Assembly: GCA_003166865.1 (NCBI GenBank)
Contig: PMUP01000088.1
Coordinates: 107,624-171,623 of the forward strand
Reading direction: 5' to 3'
DNA length: 64,000 nucleotides
Source: Bryobacterales bacterium
GTDB lineage: Bacteria > Acidobacteriota > Terriglobia > Bryobacterales > Bryobacteraceae
Shown here: positions 9,379 to 18,836 of the stretch, one piece after another
Layout: each line of letters opens with the position of its first letter
Position numbering within the stretch: position 1 is the first letter of the stretch
Notes under the pieces: model-generated
Told to the model about the DNA's origin: nothing
The model's input: the letters and a program-made list of their open reading frames with translations, nothing else
Databases searched by the model: none
Translations under genes and position numbers: made by a program

Positions 9379-10425
9379 CTAGGAAGCGCAGGACTCCCGC
9401 ACGGCCTCCCTTCCGTAAAGTTTCAGCTTACGGCTCAATGTCCTCCGCGAAATGCCCAGCAGTTCCGCGGCCCGTTGCTGATGACCGTTGGTCTGAGCCA
9501 GTACCCGCAAAATGGTGTTTTTTTCCATGCCATCCAAGTTGGCCGAGGGAACCGTGGTCACGGGCGCCGATTCGGCGGGAACGCGTAGCGGAGCGAGCAA
9601 CAGATCCCCGGCCCCGATTTCCGAGTCACGCGCCAGCACCGCGGCCTTGGTGACCACGTTGCGCAACTCGCGCACGTTGCCAGGCCAGCGATGCCGTTGC
9701 AATGCCTGCAGAGCATCCGCTGAAAAATGCCGGTCCAGGTTGGATTGTTTGAGGAAATGTTCCGCCAGCGGCACAATATCCTCGGCGCGCTCGCGCAGTG
9801 GAGGTACGCGCAGGCAAATCTGGCCCAAACGGTGATACAGGTCGCTTCGGAACTGCCCAGTCTCCACCATATGCTCCAGATCCTGATTGGTGGCGGCCAC
9901 GATGCGCACGTCGACGGTCACCTTCCGAGTGCCGCCCAGCCGGAAGTACGCGACGCCATCCAAGACTCGCAGGAGCTTCACTTGCATGCGCGGTTCCAAT
10001 TCGCCTACTTCGTCCAAGAAAAGCGTTCCGTGGTTTGCCAATTCGAACAGCCCAGGCTTGGGGGAGTCGGCGCCGCTGAAGGCGCCCCTTTCGTAGCCGA
10101 ACAATTCGCTTTCCACCAGATGCTCGGGTAGAGCGGCGCAACTGACATCCACCCAGGGCTTGGCGCAGCGTAGCGAGTAGTGGTGCACGGCGCGGGCGAT
10201 CAACTCTTTACCGGAGCCGCTCTCGCCGGTAATCAAAACCGCGGCATTGGTTTGCGCGATCCGCTCCACTAGTTCGATCAGCTGCTGCATCCCCGGGCTG
10301 GAAATAATCGCCGGCATGCCTAAATACAGCTTCGCCTGAGGGGTAATCGGCACTATCTCGCAATTCGGCGGTTTCAAGACACGCCAACATGGTACTTCAG
10401 TTCTGGTTCCCTTCAGGGGAATCAC
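9379..10425 (-). CDS. Sigma54-dependent transcriptional activator without receiver domain
   Basis: A 348-residue bacterial enhancer-binding protein. After about 40 N-terminal residues without a recognisable sensor domain comes the AAA+ domain: Walker A GESGSGKE (67-74), the sigma54-contact loop GAFSGA (114-119, Ser in place of the usual Thr), Walker B GTLFLDEVGE and arginine-finger region FRSDLYHRL. A Fis-type helix-turn-helix ends the protein (QRAAELLGISRRTLSRKLK). No receiver or GAF domain is present, so regulation must come from elsewhere. Start GTG 10425, with GGGAG seven bases upstream. The gene is divergent to the HD-GYP/GGDEF gene. Confidence 0.9.
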   Translation of the reverse strand: MIPLKGTRTEVPCWRVLKPPNCEIVPITPQAKLYLGMPAIISSPGMQQLIELVERIAQTNAAVLITGESGSGKELIARAVHHYSLRCAKPWVDVSCAALPEHLVESELFGYERGAFSGADSPKPGLFELANHGTLFLDEVGELEPRMQVKLLRVLDGVAYFRLGGTRKVTVDVRIVAATNQDLEHMVETGQFRSDLYHRLGQICLRVPPLRERAEDIVPLAEHFLKQSNLDRHFSADALQALQRHRWPGNVRELRNVVTKAAVLARDSEIGAGDLLLAPLRVPAESAPVTTVPSANLDGMEKNTILRVLAQTNGHQQRAAELLGISRRTLSRKLKLYGREAVRESCAS

Positions 10426-10622
10426 CCAGGGGCTCCCAGGACAGAGTGTCCCATCTGGTCTGGCACATCAGGCGACAATTTGGCGTAGTCTCCTATCGGC
10501 GCGGGGCGCTTTTGCCGATCCATCAACTTGATAGCATCGTCAACTTTTGGCAGTGAATCTGCAATGTCACCAGCATTCATGCCTGGGTTGCCGATCGGGA
10601 AACCAATGTCCTTCATTGCCAA
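10422..10622 (-). CDS. Doubtful 66-residue reading frame coupled to the sigma54 activator
   Basis: A 66-codon frame from ATG 10622 whose TGA stop overlaps the GTG start of the activator (GTGA), the arrangement used repeatedly in this window for coupled genes. The product is hydrophilic (for example DAIKLMDRQKRPAPIGDYAK) and matches no family I know. Against it, its start overlaps the first codons of the divergent HD-GYP/GGDEF gene. It may simply be the activator's untranslated leader. Confidence 0.2.
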   Translation of the reverse strand: MAMKDIGFPIGNPGMNAGDIADSLPKVDDAIKLMDRQKRPAPIGDYAKLSPDVPDQMGHSVLGAPG

Positions 10623-13032
10623 GATCTACGTTTCGTCGATCGTACTGATCGGCGCGGCGGTCATGGCCATGCAGTTGGCCCAGTGGCAATCGCAGGATCT
10701 GTTGCGCTTCTGCTGCTATTTGCTCCTGTTCGTCTGCGCTTCACGCTTGAAGGTGTCGCTGCCAGGAATCACCGGCGCGCTTTCCGTGCTATTCATCTTC
10801 ATTCTGTTCGGGATACTGGAGCTGACGCTGCCGGAGGCGTTGTTGCTGGGATGCGCGGCCATTTTGGTCCAATGCCTATGGAATTACCGGCAGCGGCCCC
10901 GCTGGCATCAAGTGCTCTTCAACCTGGGCAGCATGGCGATTACCATCGCCACCGCGGGCGCGGTCTTTCACTCGGCGCTGCTGCGGCATGGCGGCCTGGA
11001 GCCGGCGCTGCGGCTGTTGGTGACGGCCACGGCGTTCTTCGGGATGAATACGTTCCCGGTGGCCGCGGCTATTGCGCTCACCGAAGGCAAATCGCTCCGG
11101 CAGGTTTGGCGGGCATGCTACATCTGGTCGTTCCCTTACTACCTGCTGGGCGCGATCATCGCGGGCGCGGCCAGCGCCCTAAACCGCCATTTCGGTTGGC
11201 AAACCGCCCTGCTGGCGGTCCCCGTGGTGTATCTGATTTATCGCTCTTATTACCTGTACTTGGGGCGCATGGAAGACGAGAAGAAGCACGCCGAGGAAAT
11301 GGCCTCGCTGCACCTGCGCACCATCGAGGCGCTGGCGTTGGCCATCGAAGCGAAGGATCACACCACCCACGATCATTTGCAACGCGTGCAAGTCTACGCG
11401 GTGGAGATCGGCAAGGAACTATCCTTAAGCGAAACGCAGCTGGAGGCGTTGCGGGCGGCGGCCGTGCTGCACGACATCGGCAAACTGGCGGTGCCGGAGC
11501 ACATCATCTCGAAACCTGGAAAGCTGACGCGCGAAGAGTTCGAGAAAATGAAGATCCATCCGGTGGTGGGCGCCGAGATTCTGGAGCGCGTGCGCTTTCC
11601 ATATCCAGTGACGCCAATCGTGCGCTCGCATCATGAACGCTGGGATGGCACGGGATATCCGGATGGCTTGAAGGGCGAACAGATTCCGATCGGCGCGCGG
11701 GTTCTGGCGGCGGTGGATTGCTTGGACGCGCTCGCATCCGACCGGCAGTATCGCCGGGCGCTTCCGCTCGAGGAAGCCATGCAGAAGGTGGCTGCTGAGT
11801 CGGGAATTGGCTTTGATCCCCAGGTGGTGGAGGTCTTGCGCCGGCGTTACGTGGAACTGGAAGCTTTGGCGCAGGCCGGGGAAGTGGAGCGGGCCACGCT
11901 TTCCACTGGCGTCAAAGTGGAGCGCGGGCTCGAACCGGCCGCTGGGTTCGAAAGCACCTACCGCCCGCCGGCCGCCGATCCGCCGGACAACTTCCTCAAC
12001 TCCATAGCGGCGGCTCGCCAGGAGGTGCAAAACCTGTTTGAGCTGGCCCAGGACTTGGGCAATTCTCTCAGCCTGAACGAAACCCTGTCGCTACTGGCGA
12101 TGCGGCTGAAGCGCATGATTCCCTACGATTCGCTGGCTATTTATGTTTTGCGGGACGACCGGCTGCGGGCCGAATATGTCAACGGCGAGAACTTTCGGCT
12201 GTTTTCCTCGCTCGAGATCCCGCTCGGTCAGGGCCTATCGGGCTGGGTGGCGGAGAAACGCAAGCCGATTGTCAACGGCAATCCGTCGGTGGAGCCCGGC
12301 TATTTGGACGATGAAACCAAGTTCACCACCATGCGCAGCGCCCTGGCTGTGCCGCTCATCGGATTGAACGGGACGGTCAGCGTCCTGACGCTGTATCGCA
12401 CGGAACGCGACGCGTTCACCAACGACCATTTGCGCATTTTGCTCTCGATCGTGCCAAAGCTGGCGCTCTCCATCGAAAATGCGCTGCGTTTCCAGCAGGC
12501 CGAAAGCTCCGCGTCCACCGATTACATGACGGGGCTGCCCAACGCACGGTCGCTGTTCCTGCACCTGGATGGAGAATTGGCGCGCTGCCGCCGCCTGAAT
12601 TCGCCGCTGCTGGTTCTGGTGTGCGACATGAACGGGTTCAAGCAGGTGAATGACAAGTACGGACACCTGGAGGGCAATCGAGTGTTGCATTCGGTGGCCA
12701 AGAAATTGAAGGAATCCTGCCGCGAGTACGACTATGTGGCTCGCATGGGCGGCGATGAATTCGTGCTGGTGCTGCCGGGCCTGCAGCCAGACCAACTGCA
12801 GCAGAAGATGCAGCGCTTGAAAGCCATCACCGCGGAGGCCGGCCAGGACATTTGCGCCCAGGAGACGCTGTCGCTGAGCATCGGCCATGCCATGTTCCCC
12901 AATGACGGCGCGGATGCCGACCGGTTGCTGAGCGAAGCCGACCGGCGTATGTATATCGCCAAGCAAAAAGAGAAACTGGGTGTGGTTCCGCGGCGCGGCG
13001 GGTTTGAATTCGAGCCCACGGGCACCTGGTAG
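10606..13032 (+). CDS. Membrane HD-GYP / GAF / GGDEF signalling protein
   Basis: An 808-residue protein with both c-di-GMP-degrading and c-di-GMP-making domains. Residues 1-215 are a multi-helix membrane sensor. An HD-GYP phosphodiesterase domain follows (about 245-430; HDIGK at 289, GTGYPDG near 348-354), then a GAF domain (about 470-630) and a diguanylate cyclase domain (about 640-800). The active site is an intact GGDEF (715-719) and the inhibitory site RxxD is present (R706, D709), so feedback control is possible. All catalytic motifs look functional. ATG 10606 is preferred because it puts the first membrane helix at the N-terminus; upstream in-frame starts at 10528-10580 are possible. 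It lies seven bases before an ABC importer operon. Confidence 0.92.
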   Translation: MSFIAKIYVSSIVLIGAAVMAMQLAQWQSQDLLRFCCYLLLFVCASRLKVSLPGITGALSVLFIFILFGILELTLPEALLLGCAAILVQCLWNYRQRPRWHQVLFNLGSMAITIATAGAVFHSALLRHGGLEPALRLLVTATAFFGMNTFPVAAAIALTEGKSLRQVWRACYIWSFPYYLLGAIIAGAASALNRHFGWQTALLAVPVVYLIYRSYYLYLGRMEDEKKHAEEMASLHLRTIEALALAIEAKDHTTHDHLQRVQVYAVEIGKELSLSETQLEALRAAAVLHDIGKLAVPEHIISKPGKLTREEFEKMKIHPVVGAEILERVRFPYPVTPIVRSHHERWDGTGYPDGLKGEQIPIGARVLAAVDCLDALASDRQYRRALPLEEAMQKVAAESGIGFDPQVVEVLRRRYVELEALAQAGEVERATLSTGVKVERGLEPAAGFESTYRPPAADPPDNFLNSIAAARQEVQNLFELAQDLGNSLSLNETLSLLAMRLKRMIPYDSLAIYVLRDDRLRAEYVNGENFRLFSSLEIPLGQGLSGWVAEKRKPIVNGNPSVEPGYLDDETKFTTMRSALAVPLIGLNGTVSVLTLYRTERDAFTNDHLRILLSIVPKLALSIENALRFQQAESSASTDYMTGLPNARSLFLHLDGELARCRRLNSPLLVLVCDMNGFKQVNDKYGHLEGNRVLHSVAKKLKESCREYDYVARMGGDEFVLVLPGLQPDQLQQKMQRLKAITAEAGQDICAQETLSLSIGHAMFPNDGADADRLLSEADRRMYIAKQKEKLGVVPRRGGFEFEPTGTW

Positions 13033-13039
13033 GCGCCGG

Positions 13040-13930
13040 ATGCTTTCCCTCCTGTTGCGCCAAGCCCGGCGAATCCTGCTGACCGTCCTGTTGGGCGGTC
13101 TGCTCGGTGCGACGCTGGTTCGGTTGGGGCCTGGTTTTGGCGTCGATGAGCGGGAACTCGATAACCGGCTCAGCGCGGATAGCCAGCAGGCGATACGTAT
13201 GGAGCGTGCCAAAGAAAACAACATCGCGCTGTTTTATGTTCGCTACCTGGGAGGCTTTCTACACGGCGATTTTGGATTTTCACGGTCGCTGAATCGGCCG
13301 GTAGCGGAGTTGCTCAAAGAGCGGCTGCCACTGACCCTGGAATCGCTCGGCTATGGCGTATTCGGCGGAGCCTCCATGGGCCTCGTGCTGGCGTTGCTGA
13401 CGGTCTGGTGGCGCGCTCCCGGATCGGATTTGGTGCCCGCGCTACTCAGCGGCTTGTGCCTGGCCGCACCGGCGGCGATCATCGCGCTGGTGCTGCTTTG
13501 GATTGGCGTTGCCAGCCGCTGGGCAATTGCGCTGGTGGTGTTTCCGCACGTCTACCGTTACGCCAAGAATCAGCTCATCGCTACTTCGCAGTCGCCTCAC
13601 GTGGTGGCCGCGGAGGCCAAGGGGCTGAGCAGTTGGCGCGTGCTGTGGGCGCACGTTTTCACTCCCGCGGCGCCGCAACTGGCGGCTCTGGCCGGCATCT
13701 CGGTCAGTCTGGCCTTTGGCGCGTCAATCCCGATTGAAGTGATTTGCGATACGCCGGGAGTCGGGCAACTGGCTTGGCGCGCGGCCATGGATCGCGACTT
13801 GCCGATGCTAGTCACTATCACCGTGCTGGTGGCGCTGATGACGCTGGTGGTGAACAGCCTGGCGGACTTGGCGTTGGCCGCCTGGAAGAATAACACGGTG
13901 CCGCCGGCGGCCGGGAGCGCACCGGCATGA
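13040..13930 (+). CDS. Dipeptide/oligopeptide ABC transporter permease, DppB type
   Basis: A 296-residue inner-membrane permease of the DppB/OppB family with about six hydrophobic segments. Family signs are the N-terminal TM segment, FLHGDFGFSRSLNRPVAELL before the permease core, and the coupling-helix region QSPHVVAAEAKGLSSWRVLW. It forms a heterodimer with the next gene product. ATG 13040 is chosen because the frame upstream lies inside the preceding gene. The 3' end overlaps the DppC-type gene by 4 bases (ATGA). Confidence 0.88.
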   Translation: MLSLLLRQARRILLTVLLGGLLGATLVRLGPGFGVDERELDNRLSADSQQAIRMERAKENNIALFYVRYLGGFLHGDFGFSRSLNRPVAELLKERLPLTLESLGYGVFGGASMGLVLALLTVWWRAPGSDLVPALLSGLCLAAPAAIIALVLLWIGVASRWAIALVVFPHVYRYAKNQLIATSQSPHVVAAEAKGLSSWRVLWAHVFTPAAPQLAALAGISVSLAFGASIPIEVICDTPGVGQLAWRAAMDRDLPMLVTITVLVALMTLVVNSLADLALAAWKNNTVPPAAGSAPA

Positions 13931-14739
13931 GCTTCAAGCAGAAGTTCGCGCTGGCCATATTGGGGGTGGCGGTGGTAGCGTCGCTGGGAGCCGGCTACTT
14001 GGTCCAGTCTTCCTATTCCGAACAGTTTCGCGATGCCATCAGCGCTCCTCCGTCGGCCCGGTTTTGGCTTGGTACCGACGAACTGGGGCGCGATCGCTTT
14101 GCGCGGCTGTTATATGGCACGCGCGTTTCGATGTTGCTCGCGCCGGCCGCGGCGCTGCTCGCGACACTTATCGCGGGGCTTATTGGAGGTGCAGCGGGAT
14201 ACTTGGGCGGACGCTGGGAGCGGATGATCACGGCCGGCGTCGATCTGTTCCTCTCGCTTCCCTGGCTGTTCCTGCTGCTGGCCGTGCGGGCCTTGTTGCC
14301 GCTCAACACTTCACCAGTGATGTCCGTAATGATCACGTTCCTGCTGCTGGGATGCCTGGGATGGGCTGGGCCCGCGCGCATAATCCGCGCTGGGACCCGA
14401 ACACTGGTGAACTCGGACTTCCTGGTGCAAGCCAGCGCCAGTGGAGTTTCGCGCTGGCGTTTATTCTGGCGCCACCTGCTCCCGAACCTGCGGCCAGTTC
14501 TGTTAGCCCAATTCTGGATTTCGATCCCGCTGTTCATCTTGAGCGAAGCCAATCTCGGGCTGCTCGGATTGGGCGTGTCCGAACCGCTGCCGTCCTGGGG
14601 CGCAATGTTGCGGGATCTCGAGAATTACTCGGCCGTGCTGCAAAACCCCTGGATGCTGGCGCCGGCGGTGCTGCTGGTGGCCGTGGTCGGCTGCTTACAG
14701 CTTTTGCTGGGAACCGAGGAGCGCGGCGTGTCATGCTGA
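13927..14739 (+). CDS. Dipeptide/oligopeptide ABC transporter permease, DppC type
   Basis: A 270-residue permease, partner of the DppB-type protein. It has the DppC hallmark WLGTDELGRDRFARLLYGTR (here FWLGTDELGRDRF, about 48-60) and the coupling region SDFLVQASASGVSRWRLFWRH. The ATG overlaps the stop of dppB-like. The 3' end overlaps the solute-binding-protein gene by 7 bases, or by 1 if that gene starts at ATG 14739. Confidence 0.88.
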   Translation: MSFKQKFALAILGVAVVASLGAGYLVQSSYSEQFRDAISAPPSARFWLGTDELGRDRFARLLYGTRVSMLLAPAAALLATLIAGLIGGAAGYLGGRWERMITAGVDLFLSLPWLFLLLAVRALLPLNTSPVMSVMITFLLLGCLGWAGPARIIRAGTRTLVNSDFLVQASASGVSRWRLFWRHLLPNLRPVLLAQFWISIPLFILSEANLGLLGLGVSEPLPSWGAMLRDLENYSAVLQNPWMLAPAVLLVAVVGCLQLLLGTEERGVSC

Positions 14740-16400
14740 TGCGATGCAGGCTGACGCGATTCACGATGGCCCTTATGCTGTGTGGCCTGGCGGCCGCAAG
14801 CTCGGCGAGTGAGCTGCGCTTCTGCCTGCGGATCGATCCGAAAACGTTCAATCCTCTGCTGGTGGAGGACGAGGCTTCCCAAACCGTCCGCTACTTGACC
14901 GGCGGCGTGTTGATCCGCTTGAACCGCTACACGCAAGAGTTGGAAGGCGAGCTGGCCACCAAATGGAAGGTCTCGGAAAACGGCCGCCGCATCGATTTCG
15001 ACCTCCGCCCGGGCGTGCGCTTTTCCGACGGCACTCCGTTCACTTGCGACGATGTGGTCTACACCATGCGCGAGCTGATGGATCCCAACCTGCATTCGCC
15101 TACCGGGGACGTGTTCCGATCAGCGCCCGGACCGGTGGAATCCAGGTGCACGGGATCGTCGGCGACGGGTTCGGCGGGCGTGACGGTGCGCTTTCCTGGG
15201 CCAGTCGCGGCGCTCGCGGCGCAGTTCGATCAAGTCGCGATCCTGTCGGCGCATTCGGCGGCCAAAGAGTCCGCCGTGCTCGGTCCCTTTGCATTGGGCG
15301 AATACAAGCCAGGCGCCTACGTCCTGTTGCGGCGGAATCCCAACTACTGGAAACGCGATGCGAACGGTCACCCCCTGCCCTATCTGGATGCGATCCGGCT
15401 CGAGATCCAACAGAATCGCGAGCTGGAGCTGCTGCGGTTCCGGCGCGGTGAACTCGACATCGTCAATAAGCTCGATCCGGAAATGTACGACCGCTTGTCG
15501 TCCGAGATGCCGCACGCTGTGGTGGATGCGGGCCCGTCACTCGATTGGGAAATCGTATTTTTCAACCAAGTGGCAAACGCGCCGCTACCTGAGTACAAGC
15601 GCCGCTGGTTCCGCTCCGATGATTTCCGGCGCGCGATCTCGGAAGGCATTCGCCGCGATGACCTGGTCCGGATCGTGTATCGCGGCCACGCGCGAGCGGC
15701 GGTTGGGCCGGTCTCAACCGCAAACCGTTTCTGGCTCAATTCCGCACTTCAGCCGCCCTCGGGCTCCCAGACCGCGGCACTGGCGTTATTGGAGCACGCC
15801 GGTTTTCGGCGCTCTGGAAGCACGCTAGTCGATCGCGATGGCAACCGGGTGGAGTTCTCCATGATCACCAACGCGGGAAACAAGCTTCACGAGCGAACGC
15901 TGGCACTGATCCAGCAGGATCTGGCGCGGTTCGGCATCCAGCTCAACGTCGTTACGCTGGATTTTCCGTCGCTGGTCGAGCGCATCAGCCGAACGTTTAA
16001 CTACGAGGCGGTTCTGATGGCCATTACCAACGTCGATCTCGATCCCAGTGCGCAGATGAACATCTGGGTCAGCTCGGCGGCGAATCACCAATGGAATCCC
16101 AACCAGAAGACGCCCGCGACACCGTGGGAAGCCGAGATCGACAAACTGATGGCGGAGCAAGGCGGATCGCAGGACCGAGATAAGCGTAAAATCTATTTCG
16201 ACCGGGTGCAACAGATTGCGGCGGACAAAGTGCCCATGCTGTTTCTGGTGAATCCGAACGCGCTCTCGGCCGTTTCGCCGAACGTCAAGAATGTCACTCC
16301 AGCCGTTCTCGCGCCGCAGATTTATTGGAACGTAGAACACCTGCAAGTGGGAAACGCGCTGGTCAGTCAGGCGCGAAACGCACTGGTCAATCAACGATGA
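14733..16400 (+). CDS. ABC transporter substrate-binding protein, family 5
   Basis: A 555-residue extracytoplasmic solute-binding protein of the DppA/OppA type (SBP_bac_5). It has a signal peptide (about 1-25, TMALMLCGLAAASSAS), then LRIDPKTFNPLLVEDEASQT, the family core ATKWKVSENGRRIDFDLRPG and FSDGTPFTCDDVVYTM. It captures peptides or similar solutes in the periplasm for the two permeases upstream. Start ATG 14733; ATG 14739 two codons later would also fit. Its stop overlaps the ATPase start (ATGA). The ligand cannot be told from sequence. Confidence 0.9.
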   Translation: MLMRCRLTRFTMALMLCGLAAASSASELRFCLRIDPKTFNPLLVEDEASQTVRYLTGGVLIRLNRYTQELEGELATKWKVSENGRRIDFDLRPGVRFSDGTPFTCDDVVYTMRELMDPNLHSPTGDVFRSAPGPVESRCTGSSATGSAGVTVRFPGPVAALAAQFDQVAILSAHSAAKESAVLGPFALGEYKPGAYVLLRRNPNYWKRDANGHPLPYLDAIRLEIQQNRELELLRFRRGELDIVNKLDPEMYDRLSSEMPHAVVDAGPSLDWEIVFFNQVANAPLPEYKRRWFRSDDFRRAISEGIRRDDLVRIVYRGHARAAVGPVSTANRFWLNSALQPPSGSQTAALALLEHAGFRRSGSTLVDRDGNRVEFSMITNAGNKLHERTLALIQQDLARFGIQLNVVTLDFPSLVERISRTFNYEAVLMAITNVDLDPSAQMNIWVSSAANHQWNPNQKTPATPWEAEIDKLMAEQGGSQDRDKRKIYFDRVQQIAADKVPMLFLVNPNALSAVSPNVKNVTPAVLAPQIYWNVEHLQVGNALVSQARNALVNQR

Positions 16401-17221
16401 GCGCCCTTTTGGAAACGCGTCTTTCCGTGGACTACCCCAACAAGCCGGGCGTCCTCGGCGACGTACGGTTGACGGTGAGTGAAGGCGAGATGGTGGGCCT
16501 GGTCGGCGAAAGCGGCTCGGGCAAAAGCACCATCGCGCTGGCTTTGATGCGGCTGCTCGAACATAAGGGCGCGGCCATTCACGGCGAAGTTCTTTTCAAC
16601 GGCCGGGATTTGCTGCAATTGCGCGCGAAGGAGATGCGGCAGATCCGCGGCCGCGAAATCGCACTGGTATTGCAAAGTCCGCTCGCGTCGCTGAATCCGG
16701 CGCTGCGCATCGGAACGCAGATGTCCGAAGCGTGGCGCGCACACGCGTCCGGCGCGGCATCCAAGCACTGGAAGGTCCAGGCGCTGGAGCTATTCGAGCG
16801 CGTCAGTCTGCCCGCGGAAGAATCGTTCTTGAGCCGCTATCCGCGGCAGTTGAGCGTCGGCCAAGCCCAGCGCGTGCTCATCGCGATGGCCGTCTTGCAC
16901 AAGCCGCGGCTGCTGATCGCCGATGAGCCGACCAGCGCGCTCGATGCGGTGACGCAAAGCGAAATCCTGGAGCTTTTCCGCCGCCTGAATCGTGAGATGA
17001 ACATGGCCATGCTCTTCATCTCGCACGATCTGCTGGCGGTGGCGTCGCTTTGTTCTCGAATCGCGATTCTACAGCGTGGACAAATCATCGAGAGCGGTCC
17101 CACCGCGCAGATGTTCCGCGATCCGCGCACTGCGGACACACGCGCATTGCTCGAAGCGGTGCTGCGGAATTCCAGCGCCGTGGCCGAATTCGCCCGCCCC
17201 GAGTCTACGGTTCGCCGTTGA
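16397..17221 (+). CDS. ABC transporter ATP-binding protein, DppD type
   Basis: A 274-residue nucleotide-binding subunit: Walker A GESGSGKS, signature LSVGQAQRV and Walker B LLIADEPTSALD, with the switch histidine in LFISHDLLA. Peptide importers of this family usually have two ATPases (DppD and DppF); only one is encoded here, so either it homodimerises or a second subunit is elsewhere. ATG 16397 overlaps the preceding stop. The gene is tail-to-tail with serA and their 3' ends overlap by 17 bases. Confidence 0.9.
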   Translation: MSALLETRLSVDYPNKPGVLGDVRLTVSEGEMVGLVGESGSGKSTIALALMRLLEHKGAAIHGEVLFNGRDLLQLRAKEMRQIRGREIALVLQSPLASLNPALRIGTQMSEAWRAHASGAASKHWKVQALELFERVSLPAEESFLSRYPRQLSVGQAQRVLIAMAVLHKPRLLIADEPTSALDAVTQSEILELFRRLNREMNMAMLFISHDLLAVASLCSRIAILQRGQIIESGPTAQMFRDPRTADTRALLEAVLRNSSAVAEFARPESTVRR

Positions 17222-18785
17222 ATTTCACCGGCCGCGCTACTTTCACCGCCGGATTCTTCAACAGCTCCGCCAACACTTTGTCGGGCACGGGATGATCGGT
17301 CTGGATCACCGAGATTGCCTCCCTCCCAGATTCCTTGCGGCCCAGAGAAAACGTCGCGATGTTGACGCCGCTCTTTCCGAACACGCCCCCGATGTATCCG
17401 ATGACCCCCGGGACGTCTTCGCTCTCGACAAAGGTGAGGTTCCCTTCGAGTGTGGCTTCGCAATGCGTGCCGTCGATTTGCACCAGCCGCGGCTGATCCA
17501 TGACAACCGCGCCTTCCACGGTAACGACGCCGGTGTCGGTTTCCAGATCCAGTCGAACCGAATCGATATGGGCGGCGCGTTTTTCGTGCCGCTCGGCGAC
17601 GGTGAGTCCGCGGTCGCCCGCGATCTGCATGGCATTGATCGAGTTTGCCTTGCGTGCCAGCGAACGCTGCAGCACGCCCGCCAGTCCGGCGTTGCGAACC
17701 AGGTGCGTGTTGAACTCGGCGATTTTGCCGAAGTAGACCAGCCGCACCGCCTTGGGATTGCCGGTGGAGATGTAGGACGCAAAGCTGCCCAGCCGCTCGG
17801 CGAGTTTGCCGTACGGACCCAAGGTCTTGTATTGTTCGGGCGTAAGCGCGGGCAGATTCACGGCGTGTAGCGCCGCGCCGCTTTGCAAATATTCCACAAC
17901 TTGCTGCGCGATGCGCATGCCGACGGTCTCCTGAGCTTCTTCGGTGGAGCCGCCGATGTGCGGCGTGGCCACCAGGCTCTCGATGGCCAGAAGCGGATCG
18001 TTAGGCGACGGCGGTTCGCTCTCGAAAACGTCCAGAGCGGCGCCGCCCACTTGGCCGGAAGCCAGAGCCTCGGCCAGCGCGGCTTGGTCGATCAACTCGC
18101 CGCGCGCGCAATTGACGATCCGTACTCCCTTCTTCATTTTGGAGAACGCCTCGCGGGAGAGCAGCTGGAACGATTCGGGCGTGAGGGCCGTGTGGAGCGT
18201 GATGTAGTCGCTCTCGGCGTAGAGCGTGGGCAGGTCCACCATGGCTACGCCGACGTCTTTCGCGGTTTGCGAATGGACGTACGGATCGTGGGCGATGATG
18301 TTCATCTCAAACGCGGCGGCGCGCTTCACCACCTCGCGCCCGATGCTTCCCAAACCGATCACTCCCAGCGTTTTGGCGCGCAGTTCGGTGCCCAGGAACT
18401 TGCGCTTTTCCCACTTGCCGGATTTCACCGAGGCGCTGGCATTGGGGATGGAACGCGCCAGCGACAACATCAACGCCAGAGCGTGCTCGGCCACTGAAAC
18501 CGCGTTGCCGCCCGGCGTGTTCATCACCAGGATGCCCGCGGCGGTGGCGGACGGCAGATCCACGTTGTCGACGCCCACGCCCGCGCGGCCAATTACTCGC
18601 AGATTCGGCGCGGCCGCCAGCACGGCCTTGTCCACCGTGACGGCGCTGCGCACAATGAGCGCGTCGGCCCCGGCGAGATGCTGCGTGTATTCTTTCGGAT
18701 TGGAAATGATGACTTCCCATCCCGGCTGTTGCTTAAGCAGCTTCACCGCTCCAGGAGTGAGCGACTCGGCAATCAGAATTCGCAT
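17205..18785 (-). CDS. serA: D-3-phosphoglycerate dehydrogenase
   Basis: A 526-residue long-form SerA, which oxidises 3-phosphoglycerate to 3-phosphohydroxypyruvate as the first step of serine synthesis. Visible are the NAD site (TLGVIGLGSIGREVVKRA), catalytic Arg/Glu/His context (NCARGELID, ATPHIGGSTEEAQ), the intervening ASB-type domain (about 315-450) and a C-terminal ACT domain (about 453-526; DVPGVIGYIGGVFGKSGVNI) that normally binds serine for feedback control. I chose ATG 18785 (MRILIAES) because twelve extra upstream codons are not family-like. It is divergent to the GatB/YqeY gene. Confidence 0.95.
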   Translation of the reverse strand: MRILIAESLTPGAVKLLKQQPGWEVIISNPKEYTQHLAGADALIVRSAVTVDKAVLAAAPNLRVIGRAGVGVDNVDLPSATAAGILVMNTPGGNAVSVAEHALALMLSLARSIPNASASVKSGKWEKRKFLGTELRAKTLGVIGLGSIGREVVKRAAAFEMNIIAHDPYVHSQTAKDVGVAMVDLPTLYAESDYITLHTALTPESFQLLSREAFSKMKKGVRIVNCARGELIDQAALAEALASGQVGGAALDVFESEPPSPNDPLLAIESLVATPHIGGSTEEAQETVGMRIAQQVVEYLQSGAALHAVNLPALTPEQYKTLGPYGKLAERLGSFASYISTGNPKAVRLVYFGKIAEFNTHLVRNAGLAGVLQRSLARKANSINAMQIAGDRGLTVAERHEKRAAHIDSVRLDLETDTGVVTVEGAVVMDQPRLVQIDGTHCEATLEGNLTFVESEDVPGVIGYIGGVFGKSGVNIATFSLGRKESGREAISVIQTDHPVPDKVLAELLKNPAVKVARPVKFNGEP

Positions 18786-18836
18786 GTTGTGTGTAAGTAT
18801 TAAGCTGTAACGATTAAGCATTCAGGATAACAAACG

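Noticed and set aside
14064..14732. Upstream extension of the substrate-binding-protein frame
   Set aside because: The 223 codons lie in the dppC-like gene and encode Arg/Ala-rich shadow sequence; the signal peptide begins at 14733.
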